The notes under the pieces: generated by a model
Seen by the model: the letters and a program-made list of their open reading frames with translations, nothing else
Database searches by the model: none
Told to the model about the DNA's origin: nothing
Shown: positions 22,450-34,146 of the stretch, one piece after another
Layout of the letters: each line of letters begins with the position of its first letter
Position numbering within the stretch: the stretch's first letter is position 1
Assembly: GCA_951217055.1 (NCBI GenBank)
Contig: OX578276.1
Span: 35,860,205-35,924,204, forward strand
DNA from: Gerris lacustris
Lineage: Eukaryota; Arthropoda; Insecta; Hemiptera; Gerridae
Direction: 5' to 3'
Length of the DNA: 64,000 nucleotides
Made by a program: the position numbers and the translations under genes

Positions 22450-23340
22450 AAATATTCGAATTTCGCGGAAAGGCCTGAATTAGTGAACAATGGATTGGAA
22501 ATAATTATTATTTTGACTTCTTGAACTTAGAAAAAATTGAAATAACATCAGGACTTTATCTAGTTAGTTCAAAGGTAGGCTGGTTGCTGACGGGTAGAGA
22601 GTTAGTGATGAAAGATACCAAGGTTAAGGATATAACTGATTTATTAGCAATCGCTAGAGGAGATATAGAGGTAACTACATGTAGCAATAACGATGACTTC
22701 TTATTCTAAAAGAAATTTAATTCAAAATTATTTTGGAATTTGACGGTACTGGGGATTAAAGGTAAGATTGATGTAACCAAAGATGAGAAGGATCTTATAC
22801 AATTTGAAAACAACATTGTACAAGGTACAAATAGAAGGTAAAAATCATTTATAAACATATCTATTTATAAAAATCATTTATCTGCAAATGAATTAGGAAA
22901 ATATATTGTATATGGTGAGGGTATATTGAGGTGTATAGGAAGTTTTGGGAAAAAGTGTCCTATACTTCTACCGAAAAACGGTATATTTACTAAATTAAGT
23001 ATAAAAGAAATCCATAACAAGGTGTATCATGTAAGGACGTCGCACATATTAGCTGAAGTTAGGATAACCTATTGGATTTGTAAGGGTTCTAACAATCAGG
23101 AATTAAAAAATTGTTATTTATACAAAAAATTCAACCAGGGAATAATTTGGAAAGTTGCCCCTGAATATTCGCCTTGGCTGGGAGGGCCTATGAGATGTTA
23201 GTTAGGCTTATTAATAAATATTTAAGAAATTACCTTGGTAAAATACTTTTAGAGATAAACAAATTGAACACTGTCAGTACTAAGGTAGAACCTGCACCAT
23301 ATTCCAGACCCCTGGTGTACTTTATAGGGAGGGAAATGTG
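22450..23340 (+). mobile_element. BEL/Pao pol remnant (internally deleted)
   Basis: The frame at 22521-22707 reads ITSGLYLVSSKVGWLLTG, like the end of the Pao aspartic protease/DUF1758 region. Then 22926-23198 carries PILLPKNGIFTKLSIKEIH followed by HVRTSHILAEVRITYWI. This is the linker and H-x-H start of the Pao integrase zinc-binding domain. RT and RNase H between them are missing, and frames shift at about 22708 and 22920. Confidence 0.75.
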
Positions 23341-24230
23341 CTAACACCCAACCATTTTCTGGTATTAAGGATATGAACACGGCATTTACAGCGGCCATTA
23401 TCTCAGCTTTATCCAGTTTAGATAAACAGGACCAAAGTCAAGCCAGGGGAAAGATTCATCACTACTGGGCTCGTCTACTCGCTACTCTTCATCACTACTG
23501 GCTCACTACTCGGAGTGTCGCGGAGCGAAGATTTTAGTTATTTTTTTGTATTTGTTTCCTTTAATTAACTGAAGATTGCCATAGTTACGGATATTCAAAC
23601 GTTTGCTTATGTTTATAATTTAAGATTGAAAGTTGTGGTCTAGATGTCAAAATAAAAGGAATTCAAGAAGATACGTAAGTTTTATCTGGATTAAAACCTG
23701 AGAGATTTAAAGACTCGAAGTCGAGACAACAATTTCTGAGACAAATTTTCTTTCAAAAACACATGAATTAAGAGCTTTTTTCAGTGAGAATACCGGGAAA
23801 TCTGCCTCAGGGTCCAAACAAGCTTTTTCCCCATTCTCATGATTTGCTTTTTATTCCATGCATTTTGCAAAGACAAATTCAAGGATAAAGCAAGAAAAAT
23901 ACCGGATGTAAGCAGGGAACAAGTATATGCTTTTCATTGCTTTTTCCAAGTAACCTCCGGTTTCCTAGCAAGTAATGTCCTCCCTTGTTTCCAGTCCAGT
24001 AGGCATATATTCCTTTTCTGTCATTGCTTTTTCCAAATAACCTCCTGCTCCCTTGAGAGTAATATCACTACTTAGTATCTAGACTAGACTAGAGGAAGGA
24101 ATGACTGGAAGGAGGGAATTGATGCCACGGGGATTACTAGTTCTCCACCCCCACTGTGGGTGTTTAGCGTATAGTCCCTACCGGCTATAAACCTAGGCCC
24201 AAAGGACCAGAATAAGGATGCAAGATCTTG
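23341..24230. other. Non-coding, LTR-like fragments
   Basis: The phrase gtgtcgcggagcgaagattttag at 23515 resembles tgtcgcggaacggcgatttta at 30448. Both may be LTR fragments of one family. A 78-codon frame at 23839-24075 has internal duplication (two HCFFQ..TS blocks) and is probably not a gene. Confidence 0.4.
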
Positions 24231-24243
24231 ATGAGTAACAGGT

Positions 24244-24588
24244 TTACCGGGAGGACAATAAACAGAGGAAATTGTGAAATCTTGTGGAAATAGAAGTGGA
24301 CTGGATTGATTCGGTAGGATTTGAAGGATGTAGAAAGTGGGAAAGGGAATTTCTAATTAGGATCTCACTACCCCTTTGTGCAGTGTTATTTGGATGGTCA
24401 TGGTCAGTTCTGTACGTTATGTAGTCTCGTATGTGAAAGTGTGAGCGTGTTGTGAAGAGTGTTTCATTTATTAGGGCAATGTCAATCCTCTTATCATGAA
24501 GAAGCAAATCAAGCTCTTGTTTACGTTGGGTTACACCATTAGCGTTCCAAAAGTGGATGGTAAGAGAACTTTGAGTAAGAGAAGTCAT
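24244..24588 (-). pseudogene. Jockey-type LINE ORF2 start: endonuclease
   Basis: The first 114 codons of ORF2. The APE-type endonuclease motifs are IHFWNANGVTQRKQEL and DIALINETLFT, the catalytic Asn and Glu motifs. The frame stops at 24244, so RT is absent. The ATG overlaps the ORF1 stop as ATGA (24588-24585), a termination-reinitiation arrangement known in this LINE group. Confidence 0.8.
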
Positions 24589-25290
24589 TTTTGGAAGACA
24601 ACAGAAATAATAGATGCTAAGAATGATAGAGAGCGAAGGACCGTGAGGAGGGGTTCGACAACTGTCATAAGTTGGGTTAAGAAGGAATTAAAGGTTTCTT
24701 GAAGTGTGACTGTGAAATCTATAATGTTTGTGGAGGGAGGAATGAATGACGCTGGAAGACGCCAATGAGGTAGGGGGTTAGATAAACCTACAGTTGTAGC
24801 GGCTGAGGCTGCATAACTGAGATTAGAAGACGTTGTTGGATTTCCGTTGGTTGAGTTGATTGGAGTTGCTAGAGGTGGAAAATGTGGTGTCGATGTCATG
24901 GGGACAATATTCTGAGTAGAAGGTCCTGTCTGCTAAGAAGTCAGATACGTATCCTCAACAGTGTTGGTTTTGTTTGGGTGTTTGCCCCTGAGGGTACGTT
25001 GAAGTTTTTTATGGACTTCACATCATCTGTAGTTTGCCGGGTGAGCTCCACCACAGAGTGCACAAGTTGCTGGCTGGGTGCGATCTGTTTTTGAGCAGTC
25101 CATGGTGGGGTGGTTTCCTGAACACTTAACACATCTAAAACTGCGATTGCAATTGTTTGTGTATGGTTGTAGTCTTGGCACCGTTTGCACTTTGCAGGCT
25201 CTTCGAACTTAATTTTACAGAAATATAATTCTGTCACATTAAATATATTTTCATTTTTTAAATCTGGCTCTAAGTCAACGAAAAACAAAG
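24585..25290 (-). pseudogene. Jockey-type LINE ORF1 (gag-like)
   Basis: The upstream frame, from about 25288, reads FFVDLEPDLKNENIFNVTEL, then KFEEPAKCKRCQDYNHTQT. This is the PRE_C2HC-like start and first zinc knuckle of Jockey ORF1. A frameshift near 25130 disrupts the next knuckles. The C-terminal frame (24899-24585) is Ser/Thr/Asn-rich, as is usual. Nucleic-acid chaperone function is inferred from family. The element is 5' truncated. Confidence 0.75.
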
Positions 25291-25344
25291 GTAGACGGGC
25301 TTTAGATGAAGGGTGAATGTTATCTGTGTTTGTAATTCAATAGA

Positions 25345-25460
25345 CAGAGTGACATCAATAAAATACTTAGATATAACTATAGACCAGGCTTTGTCATGGA
25401 AATTACATAATAAAAACATTAAAAATAAAATCCGTAAATTCATATACTATTTCTTCTACT
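25345..25460 (+). pseudogene. LINE RT C-terminal fragment
   Basis: The frame reads VTSIKYLDITIDQALSWKLH, the (K)YLGxxIDxxLSW motif of LINE reverse transcriptases. It is in the opposite orientation to the adjacent Jockey ORF1. It is only about 40 codons. Confidence 0.55.
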
Positions 25461-25469
25461 ATTCTTCTC

Positions 25470-26340
25470 TTCATTGAGATTTAATTACGTGAGCGTAAAA
25501 GATTTTCTCCTGAGGAGGATCAGCCTTTCTGGAATCTGGATATAAGGCTCTTAATCAATTTATGTACTCTTGAGCGGTACAGCCATTAAAGCAAACTTGA
25601 AAAATATACGATTTTGTTCAATTTTACGATGTCAACAAATTTGCTTAAAATGTCGCTCAACAATTTCTTTAAATTTTTAAATTTACAAATATTTTACACT
25701 AATAACTGTCCTTTCTCTTGATTCCTTCAGTTTGTTATTACCGAGGAAGTTTATTAATTTATTATAAATCAAGAATTTAACTCAATACAGCATTTGAATA
25801 TAATAATTGGAATCGGTCGTTTAAATAATTCTTTAAATTTAAAAATATTTGAAACCGTTGTAAAAAGTTTCTAACATGGAATCCTTGTTTAATGTGGTAA
25901 CCGGGAGTTAGTGGGACTGTAGGTGTAATGAAAAATAAAGACGTCAGTGTGGTTGACTTCTATAATTAAAGAAAATAAAATAAAACGTAGCACTAAAGGT
26001 ATAGTAGGTCGTTTTCTGTCTAGCTATGGGTCCACCGTCGTCCTGGGGACATATTTCTCTGTAGTCGGGTTGGTGGTTACGGGAAGACATCCGTGACTGC
26101 ACTGCCTGCTATCGCTGGGAGCTGGGCAGCTGATATTTTTGAGGACCTGTAGTACCTTTAAACTGTTATTAAATTTTATACACAGAACTCTTATAAGGAA
26201 ATTAAAATAATAAACACGCTAATCAAAAAGAAAAACATCGCTTCTTCGAACCCCTAACGACAAACTTAATCCGAACCCATGACCAGATCAGCAGAGAGTG
26301 TCTCTATTCATTAGAATAGAAAGCGGAAGTAAAGGAGCTA
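25470..26340. other. AT-rich DNA with possible BEL/Pao LTR
   Basis: No gene. Because the pol remnant at 26345-26800 runs on the minus strand, its downstream LTR would fall here; I could not define ends. Confidence 0.35.
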
Positions 26341-26344
26341 GCTT

Positions 26345-26800
26345 TACTACGGGTCTCTTCAAAACCGGGTAGGCGATGTTACAGTGGCCACTCTCTCGAT
26401 CCCATCAGCACCAGGATGGATCATTGTAACTCTTCCGATCTGCCATTCCAAGGGGTTTGAAAGAGGATCTTTCAGCAACACTAATTCTCCAACGCAAACG
26501 TTACGCTCAATCTTGGTCCACTTTGCTCTTCTCTGCAACGTGGACACTCTTGGTTCCACCGACTCCAGAAATGCTGAAGTTTCTGATTTACAGCTTGCTA
26601 ACGGCTAAGACGATTTTCTTTCTCATTATGAAGGGACGCCGGAGCGGACAGCAATGGAGCGCTTATTAAAAAATGTCGTGGTGATAAGTAGGCAAAGTCG
26701 TTGGGGTCGTTGGTAAGAGCGCAAAGTGGTCGTGAGTTCAGCACAGCTTTTAATCTGGCGAAGAGTGTACACATCTCTTCAAATGTCATAGTGTTCTGTC
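26345..26800 (-). pseudogene. BEL/Pao integrase C-terminal part
   Basis: From 26789: MTFEEMCTLFARLKAVLNSR, then LTNDPNDFAYLSPRHFLI, the Pao integrase tail. Then 26559-26359: STLQRRAKWTK, VGELVLLKDPLSNPLEWQIG and VTMIHPGADGIERV. This is the DUF5641-type C-terminal domain. The two frames differ, with decay at about 26560-26640. Confidence 0.85.
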
Positions 26801-26829
26801 CGTAGAGATAAGATGATAAGATAAGATAA

Positions 26830-27290
26830 AATGAGGGAAGTAACCATCTAAAGAAGGTGTACGGAGTGATCTTTTTAGACTGTTACTCCCCTAATTTATT
26901 CATTTGAATTGATAACATTCCAAAAAAAAAATTATTTTCCACCCAATAAACGTTTTTGGGAATGTTGAAAAGCATTAGGGCTTTTGTTGGGGTAAGAATA
27001 GGGGGAAAGACAAGATGTATAAAGATAAAATTCAAGATAAAATGAGAGGAGTAACCATCTAAAGAAGGTGTACGGAGTACTCTTCTTTAGACTGTTACTC
27101 CCCTAATAAAAACAGATGAGTGATACTCCTTTGTCCCAATTTATATTGGACTAAACAGCTCTTTGTTTTAATAGTTATATATTTTTAGTTTATTTTTTAA
27201 AAATACAATCTAAATAATTGCCGAGTTTCGTTTCAAATTAATTTTAGACCATTTTGACAGAGGGAGTAACCAAGGATTTATTTTTTATTT
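26830..27290. mobile_element. MITE family with GGGGAGTAAC...TCTAAAGAAG ends
   Basis: Two palindromic cassettes of the form GAGTAACCATCTAAAGAAG, a spacer of about 12-15 bp, then CTTTAGACTGTTACTCCCC lie at about 26835-26890 and 27045-27105. The same family is clustered at 39343-39810. Positions 27110-27175 match the inner body of that cluster in reverse. Confidence 0.8.
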
Positions 27291-27294
27291 TTAC

Positions 27295-28020
27295 TTTTCC
27301 TCACTACTAATAGTAGGAAAAGTATTGTTTTCACCAAACAATTTTTTTTTCGAGATTTCAACGGAATTATCCGTTTTAGGTGTTTTTAAGACATCGTGAG
27401 TGGTTTTCAGCATGACGTATGTATTATGTATGTGTGGGTGTGTATGTGTGTTATCATCGTAGCGCCCAAGGTATTTAACCTAGAGAGTTGAAACTTGGCA
27501 GAAAAATCAGTCCTAACCTGTAGTTGTGCCGCCCGGAAAATCAACTTTTTCCGCCATCTTGAACCCAGTTTGCTGAGTCAGCAAAAATTTAAAAAAATCG
27601 TAATAAATCGAAAATGGTCCTGATCGAGTTGAAATTTGGCTCGAATGTACCTCTCTGTATGACAACCAAGCCTACTAAATTTCATTTTGATTTTGGCCGC
27701 CATTTTGAAGTTATAAATTTTTGAATTTTTAAACTTTGACGGTTAATAATACTGAAATTACATATAGGTTTTTGACTTATAGCATATCGTTGGAAACGGA
27801 AAAAATTAAGGAACAAATATAAAAAAACCCGATGAAATTCTATTTATTTGTTTAAATAATATAATAGTTTAAATAATATAGCTATTTGTTATTAGTTTAA
27901 ATAATATAGCTGAATATAATTATTTATTAGTGCGATAATTTTGATGACGTCAAAGTTTGTTTACATCTGTCAAAATACCGCCAAACTTCAAGTAATTAAA
28001 TAAAATATAGGTATTAAAAA
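27295..28020. other. Non-coding dispersed repeat
   Basis: It contains a short hairpin ACTTTTCCTCACTACTAATA with its partner TAGTAGGAAAAGT, then sequence with ccgccatcttgaa and ggccgccattttgaa phrases, typical of an untranslated repeat. No ORF. Confidence 0.4.
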
Positions 28021-28940
28021 TAAGGTTTTTTGAAGAATGATAATAAATCAGTTTGTTTAGAACGGTCACCCTTCCAAGTACTGACCACGTCCAATGCTAC
28101 TTCCTCCTCCTGCGAAGCAGCAGGAGAGGCCACTTTAGTGGCCTCTAAATTGAGGAAAAGTTCCGAGGTACCCTGTACCCGATTGTTTTATTTTACCTTG
28201 ACAAGTTTTCATTTTCTGTATATTTTTTTAAAAATCATTTGTCAAATTACTGTGACATTATTTAATTATTTCATTAGTTAATTATTTCGTTAAAGTGTGA
28301 CAAAATCAACAATCTACGTTAATTATTTCTCTTTACAACTAGACAATGGATGCTTTGATTGATTTGAATTTGTGGGATGTTTACGCAATAATATCTTCTC
28401 ACGACAATTGAGGACTTTATCGCTGGATGCAAGGTAAGTTTTTTTATTACTGAAATTTATTGCATAAATACTAAAAAAAAATGTAATAATTAATTATTAT
28501 TCTCTTGCTTTTTCTTTTGTTCTAGAAATTGGAGCTACAACAACATGTATTAACAAACATGCATTTTTGCGACTCAGCAATTTTTTTTATAAAAATTATT
28601 TTTTTCTTTTCTAAAATGTCTGAATAGATGATATCTATAATTATTTGTTTTTATCTTTATGTTTAATGTACTTTGAACGCGTTAGAAATAAGTGTTTTAT
28701 TGTATTATTTAAAACCACCAATTTTCAGTCTTTTATGACATTTTTACTGTTTTTAAAAAAATATAGTTTTTCTTACAGCTTTCACATAATTCATCATGAT
28801 TACTCTTGAACAAGATATGCTGTTATGATTAATTCCATTTTATTAAATTTATACCCATAAATTCACTCAAATTCAATTTGTACTAAAAATCGTGACTTAA
28901 AACAAAATACCAAATAAATGGTGGACAATAACTCTCGTGT
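28021..28940. other. Upstream part of the Transib-like element or unrelated DNA
   Basis: It has an 83-codon frame at 28030 (Ser/Cys-rich) and a short frame at 28346. Neither was recognised. An upstream exon of the transposase with the first catalytic Asp residues was not found. Confidence 0.35.
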
Positions 28941-28951
28941 AGTAAAAAGTC

Positions 28952-29747
28952 ATGGGGAGATATATACATGGATTTTTTGTAGATAATACCGAAGCTCTAG
29001 AATTAGGTATTTCTTCTCTATCTGCTTATATCAGATCCTTGGAGTGTCTTTTGCATAATATAGCTTGTAGGATGGAAATTAAAAGTTGGCAGATACCAGA
29101 AGAAAATAAAAAATTAATAAAAGCTAGAAAAGAGAAAATATTAACTAGCTTTGGAAGCGAAATGAGGCTTTTAGTCGATATGCCAAAACAACGATTCGGT
29201 AATACAAATGATGGCAACACTGCCCGTTCATTTTTTCGTAACCCTGCTGTAGTAAACAAAATTACTGGGATTGATGAAAATTTAATTTTTAGATTTAGAG
29301 TTATTTTCTCTGCACTGGCAAGTAGTTGTAAAATAGATCCTTCATAATATGATAAATATGCTACTACCACAGCAAGATGGTATGAGCCATTATATGGATG
29401 GTATCCCATGCCTCCTATTCCTATAGTCCATAAAATACTAATACATGGTCATGACATAGTTGACAATTTTTTATTACCTATAGGCCAATTAGCTGAAGAT
29501 GCTCAAGAGGCAAGACACAAAGAGGTACGATATTATAGGGTCCATAATACAAGGAAAACCAATCGCATTTCCACGAATAGGGACCTTTTTAATATTTTAC
29601 TGGTTTTTTCTGATCCTCTAATTTCTTCTTTAAGACCTTTACATATCAGAAACAATGGACCGGTCAATAAAGATGTTCTGAATTCTGAAATTGTGTCATG
29701 ACCATGATGAAGACGTTATAGAAGATTCAGATGATGAAGAAGTGTAA
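28952..29747 (+). pseudogene. Transib-like transposase C-terminal core (RAG1-related)
   Basis: This reads as one frame with a single TAA at 29345 and a frame change near 29690. Blocks run KQRFGNTNDGNTARSFFRNP, then YEPLYGWYPMPP..VHKILIHG. Next come LLPIGQLAEDAQEARHKEV, YYRVHNTRKTNRIS and an end with FSDPLISSLRPL. Order and spacing correspond to the RAG1 core: GNFARK, then HK..xH..I, then the stretch with the third catalytic acid (E962 in RAG1) followed by RK. Here E in AEDAQEARHK is the candidate. After the frame change an acidic tail (DEDVIEDSDDEEV) ends at 29747. The N-terminal half with two catalytic Asp was not found. No Transib CACWATG ends were located. The family call is from motif memory. 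Confidence 0.68.
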
Positions 29748-29749
29748 CT

Positions 29750-30560
29750 GTTTTTTTTTTTAATTATGTATTACTATTTATTATTATTATTATTTTAATT
29801 ACTTTTACGTACTATTTAGTAATAATTTAATATAGAAGTGTTATTTTGTTAAATTTTTATTATTATTATTATAGCTGTTAAAAATATTAAAATATGTTTT
29901 TGTAACTAAATAACATAACATTTTATCTAAATCTATAATAATTAAGTAAGTATTTTGGACTTTATGAAACATCAAAACTACGAAAATCCCTATTTTACCC
30001 ACTTTCAATTTAAGATAACTACCAAATTAATTAAGGCAAAAGTTATCAAGAATAAAAAAGTGTTATTTTTTTATAATAGAAATCAAATTTAACACTGTAT
30101 TAATGATTTTTTGTATAAAGAAATTATTAGTTTCAATTTCAGGCGTACTAAGCTGCTTATTAAGCATTATTATTATTATTATTATTAAGTCACAATAATA
30201 ATAAATCGTTTTCTTTATAAATATATATTTGTAATGAATATGTCATATCCTTTATTGTTTTAAACGATTTTATCCGTTATATTTCCTCAAAATCCTTTCA
30301 ATTATTTTTGTCCTCGTAAATTCTCATTTTGAACCACTATCCTGCGTAAGCAAGGATACGGGGTGCGGACCACGTCATATAAGACTACATGTCTTTATTT
30401 CGGAGATAACTATATGCTTAATGTCAGAGTTAACTATATGCTTATTGTCGCGGAACGGCGATTTTATTTTATTTAATTTATTTAATTTTTTATATTTTGA
30501 TTATTATATTTGAATAATATTTAGTTTTTTTTTCTCTTTTGAATACTTGTCGACATCGTT
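29750..30560. other. AT-rich DNA with ATT/TTA triplet repeats
   Basis: Short (ATT)n tracts at about 29775, 29860 and 30168. No ORF. Confidence 0.55.
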
Positions 30561-30585
30561 AATAAAGTTAATGTCTAAATTTGAG

Positions 30586-30620
30586 TATAAAAAGGGGAAA
30601 AGGATTTAATTAAAATCAGT
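30586..30620 (+). promoter_or_regulatory. Candidate core promoter (TATA + initiator)
   Basis: TATAAAAA at 30586-30593 is followed by TCAGT at 30616-30620, whose A falls 32 bp after the first T. That is the spacing of an arthropod Pol II core promoter. No gene follows. The upstream phrase shared with 23515 suggests it may be the promoter of an old LTR. Confidence 0.45.
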
Positions 30621-31084
30621 GTTCAAGGAACACTCAGACGAGTGTTATATTAACATTAAAACAGTTTATAAATTTAACCCTTGAGAACAAGTCAGACTAA
30701 AAGGTAAATGCTGTGTTAATTCATCAAATTCAGACATATATATCAAATTTAAATTTCAAGTCATTACAAATTATCAAACAGTGTTAATGAATAACGAAAT
30801 ATAATTTCTCAAGAAAACAGCAAAGTGTTCATTTCTTGAAACTTATTGACTTAATATACAAGAATATTTTTCTTTTATTATTTATGTTATCTATCTGATT
30901 TCTTCCTTATAACAATATAACAATTACGATAGGACATTGTATTTCGACAAACATTAAACTAATTTAATAATAACAAGTTACAGGTTTTTGATACATGGTC
31001 AAAAACATAAATGGACAGATACATGGGTAACTTTGCGATTGGATGATTTCCCGCACTTGGCGGTTGGATGATTTTTCAGATTCC

Positions 31085-31300
31085 GGGTGAAATGACCTTG
31101 ACGTCAACTTACACGGCGCGGCGTGCGGCAGCGAGGATGGGAGAGAGAGCTAGGGCGGGCGCGGCAGGCCCGGTGACCTTGGCGTGAACTGGGTCGGTCT
31201 GGGGGCGGTGGGGCCGGTCATCGGTGACCTTGACATGTACTTGAATGGTCCGGGAGCGGCGGCGGTGGCGTAACGACCTTGGCCCCAGTGCTCCAACGGT
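31085..31300. promoter_or_regulatory. GC-rich island with repeated TGACCTTG motifs
   Basis: This short CpG-rich block stands out sharply from the AT-rich surroundings. TGACCTTG occurs at 31093, 31174 and 31225, with CGACCTTGG at 31274. TGACCTTGA is the complement of TCAAGGTCA, the monomer site of FTZ-F1/ERR-type nuclear receptors. The first overlaps a full CRE, TGACGTCA, at 31099-31106. Function is inferred only; a decayed GC-rich minisatellite is an alternative. Confidence 0.4.
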
Positions 31301-32310
31301 TGGGTTCTCTTATTTTTTTAGCTAATAAAGGGCGTCACACATATTCTGTGTCAGATCCACAAGATTCGTCAGATTATGTCTTGGTTAGTACTGTCCTGCC
31401 CTGCAGAGCAGTCACGTTCAGAAACGTCCCTGCTGTGCGGCAATAATTGGCACGACATCGCTTGCATCTCAATGTGCACCCAGCCTAATATTCGGTAATA
31501 GCTAAAAGATTGAAGCAGATGAGTCAAAGTGAAGGAGCAAGGAGATCTAGGTAGAAATCAGATTGAAATGTCATGTCAGGTAGTTAAAGCTCAGGTTCCT
31601 GAGAGGAATGAGTTGAGACTTGCAGCTCGGTTTTGAACGCGATCAGTAGATTCACTAATGAGTAAGCCCCGTTCAGCATCTGTTATCAACAAATACAATA
31701 TTGGTTTGGTTAATATGAGTTTAGACAAAGTACTGTAACCTAATATTAACTTATATTATATCTTGCTAAACATTTTATTTAGTTCTGATTACATGGGTAT
31801 TTATTTCAAAATATCGAAGCAACTAAAAGCATATTTAAATGAGCCTATTCAAAGCAACTGATATCAGGAGTCTTCCTTTTCTAAAGTAAAAGCATATTCA
31901 AATAAATCTATGTACTCGTATTCACGAGAGCGAGTGTCTCTATGCTAAAATGTGCCATGTCTCACTGAAAATCTCACTTCTTAACTAATTTGTGACACTA
32001 ATCCCTATAAGGAACTTGCCTCTATCGTTAGAAACGGAAGTTTAGGGGTAATAAGAATAACTAAATATGCAGAGATCCCCTCTAAAAAGATTAAGTAACC
32101 TATAATTAACTTTTACTTTGTAACATTGATTTAACTTTGTTAAAAAAATAAAATTAATATATAAACTAGTATACCTAACTTAGCGTTTGACTTACATGTA
32201 TTACTGGTACTACATGATAAAATAAATAATACATAATACATGTATTATTAGTACATGTATACTAACATTATCCCATAAAGTAAACCCAATGCTAGGGTGA
32301 ACTTGTTGGA
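31301..32310. other. No gene recognised
   Basis: Mixed-composition DNA at 31330-31500, then AT-rich. No protein-like frame. Confidence 0.5.
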
Positions 32311-32311
32311 C

Positions 32312-32600
32312 TTAAGTGGCCGTTGGAACTGGTGGCATTCCCAGAATTAGCATCGGCGTCTTATGCTGAGGACCGGGCAGCCTTTTGGTCATAATATCGG
32401 CTACCGTCTCTTGAGTTGTTGGATAGCCTAAGTTTACTTCACTATCTTTGACTGCATCCCTTAAGAAATGGTTGCGGATATCAATAAGTTTCGTATACTT
32501 GTTGCACTCTTGGTATTTCGCCCACATTAAAGCAGACTGGTTATTATTATACAACGTGATGCAATTGGTTTTGTTAAATATTTCATTATGAAAACTGCTT
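32312..32600 (-). pseudogene. Copia pol C-terminal end (RNase H)
   Basis: It reads YNNNQSALMWAKYQECNKYT, then LIDIRNHFLRDAVKDSEV and ETVADIMTKRLPGPQH. This is the end of Ty1/Copia RNase H with its conserved DNQSA-like, HIDIRxHFxRD and ADxxTK motifs. Upstream pol is absent. Confidence 0.88.
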
Positions 32601-32984
32601 TTAAAAAAATAGCTTTGTAAGTGCTTTCACTTTGTTTTTTTTGTTTTTTTTGTTTTTCGTTTTTTTTTTATTAAGAACCGGGGGAAATTAGTCCCAGATA
32701 CATAGAACATCACATGTGTCCCTTGAACAAACCCGGATAGCAGAAAGTGTTCCCTCTATTTATCATTAAACCTTCTACTCCTTCAACAGTATCATGCCTT
32801 GAGAGAATGCAATCATTTTTTTGATGGGTATGTTCTCCCTTTTGGGAGCAGTTGCCTTACCAAAGAACAGGCATGATCTTTATAATCAGGCAGCAATCTC
32901 ATAAGCCTCTCATAATTTATGAGCAATCTCATAATTTATTTAATTATGACACACACAAATAATGACATTAACTGTCATTTCAGC

Positions 32985-33240
32985 GTCTCCCCCCTTAGGA
33001 AGCAACTGTCTGACCCTCTCTTCTCTTGCCCGCAGCTGGTCTGCATGTTTTCTCTTGACTATTCCTCCAACTTTCACTTTGTATGACAACTCCCCTGATC
33101 GCTCCTCAACCACCCCGGCCTTCCATCCATTGCCATCTTCCTTTCGTACCCAGACTTCCTCCCCCTTTTCAAATTCCCTATCTTTCCTTTCTTTGTCGTG
33201 GTATTTCCTTTGTTTGCAAACCCGCTCCTGAATTGCGATA
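32985..33240 (-). pseudogene. Gypsy integrase C-terminal tail
   Basis: The minus-strand frame gives YHDKERKDREFEKGEEVWVR, then GWKAGVVEERSGELSYKVKV and RKHADQLR. This is the small SH3-like tail of Gypsy integrases. It probably belongs to the element at 34147-36739, separated by unrelated sequence at 33241-34140. Confidence 0.7.
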
Positions 33241-34140
33241 CGGCCCTAAATAGAGGCGAGAGACATATATATGAGTGAATGAGGTGGTCCTGAAAAGGAC
33301 GGTTATAGGTAGCTGTGAGTCATTTTCTCAGTGGTCGACCAGGCCAGCCTCGACTGCTCAAGGAAGGGAGGAACTAACCTTCCGAATGCTCAGAGAATAG
33401 CGTAACTGTGAACACCACCCAAGGAGAGTCTAACTGCAGCCGAAAGTATGAAAAGTAACAGGTAACCTCTCGTTAGACACGGTCACAATTCCCTAGTCTT
33501 AACCTTATTGCTTTGACTGAGCCATGCCGTAGCGAAGCTCCGGTCTCGCCATCACAGCAGTGGTTCCTTTCCTCGGCAGGGCGTAACAGGCCTTCCCTGT
33601 CACTTTGCGAGAGGTCCAAGTGGGGTAGTAGAAATAACGAAGGCGACAAGTACCGTTAACAGCCTACGGGATAAGATATTGGTACTGCGGTTCCATCTTT
33701 GGCACTAGGTGGTTCGCCTTACGCTGTGTCGATCAACGCTGAGCAGAGCTTGACTCGTGCAGCACCTTACTTCTTGAAGAGGCGGCCGTGTGGTATTGTC
33801 GGCGGCTCGTTCGAAGCTGCGTAGTTTCGCTAAAGTTGGCTTGCGGAGGTCGGTGGCAGAAGCGGTTACTGTCGGTTTCCGAAGGAGTCCGTCCTTTCTC
33901 CGTCCGTTGTCTTGTCTTCAGCCGTTTCTTTTTATTGGTTATGTTGAGATGAGATCCTGATCGAAATGTGTGAGAAATAATACCAAGTTCGAGCATGAGA
34001 ATCTCAGTGGACTTGGATTTGAATGTCGAAAGATTGTACTTAAGCGAGAAAATGAACACATAAGTGACCCAGAACCACGCGTTCACCTCCAGATGTCCCT
34101 TCGGGGTGTTATGTCTAAAATTGAATTAGGAGGGGAGTCA
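33241..34140. other. GC-richer block separating two Gypsy pieces
   Basis: Higher GC than the surroundings between about 33280 and 33960. The longest minus-strand frame (34086-33733) has no recognised motif. It may be an insertion in the Gypsy element. No terminal repeats could be defined. Confidence 0.4.
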
Positions 34141-34146
34141 ACGGTA

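Noticed and set aside
24496..25094. Plus-strand frames over the Jockey element
   Set aside because: Opposite strand carries recognisable LINE proteins.
26384..26669. Plus-strand frames over the BEL/Pao integrase
   Set aside because: Shadows of the minus-strand integrase tail.
33241..34140. Histone- or host-gene-like GC-rich block
   Set aside because: No motif in any frame; probably part of the broken retroelement or an insertion.
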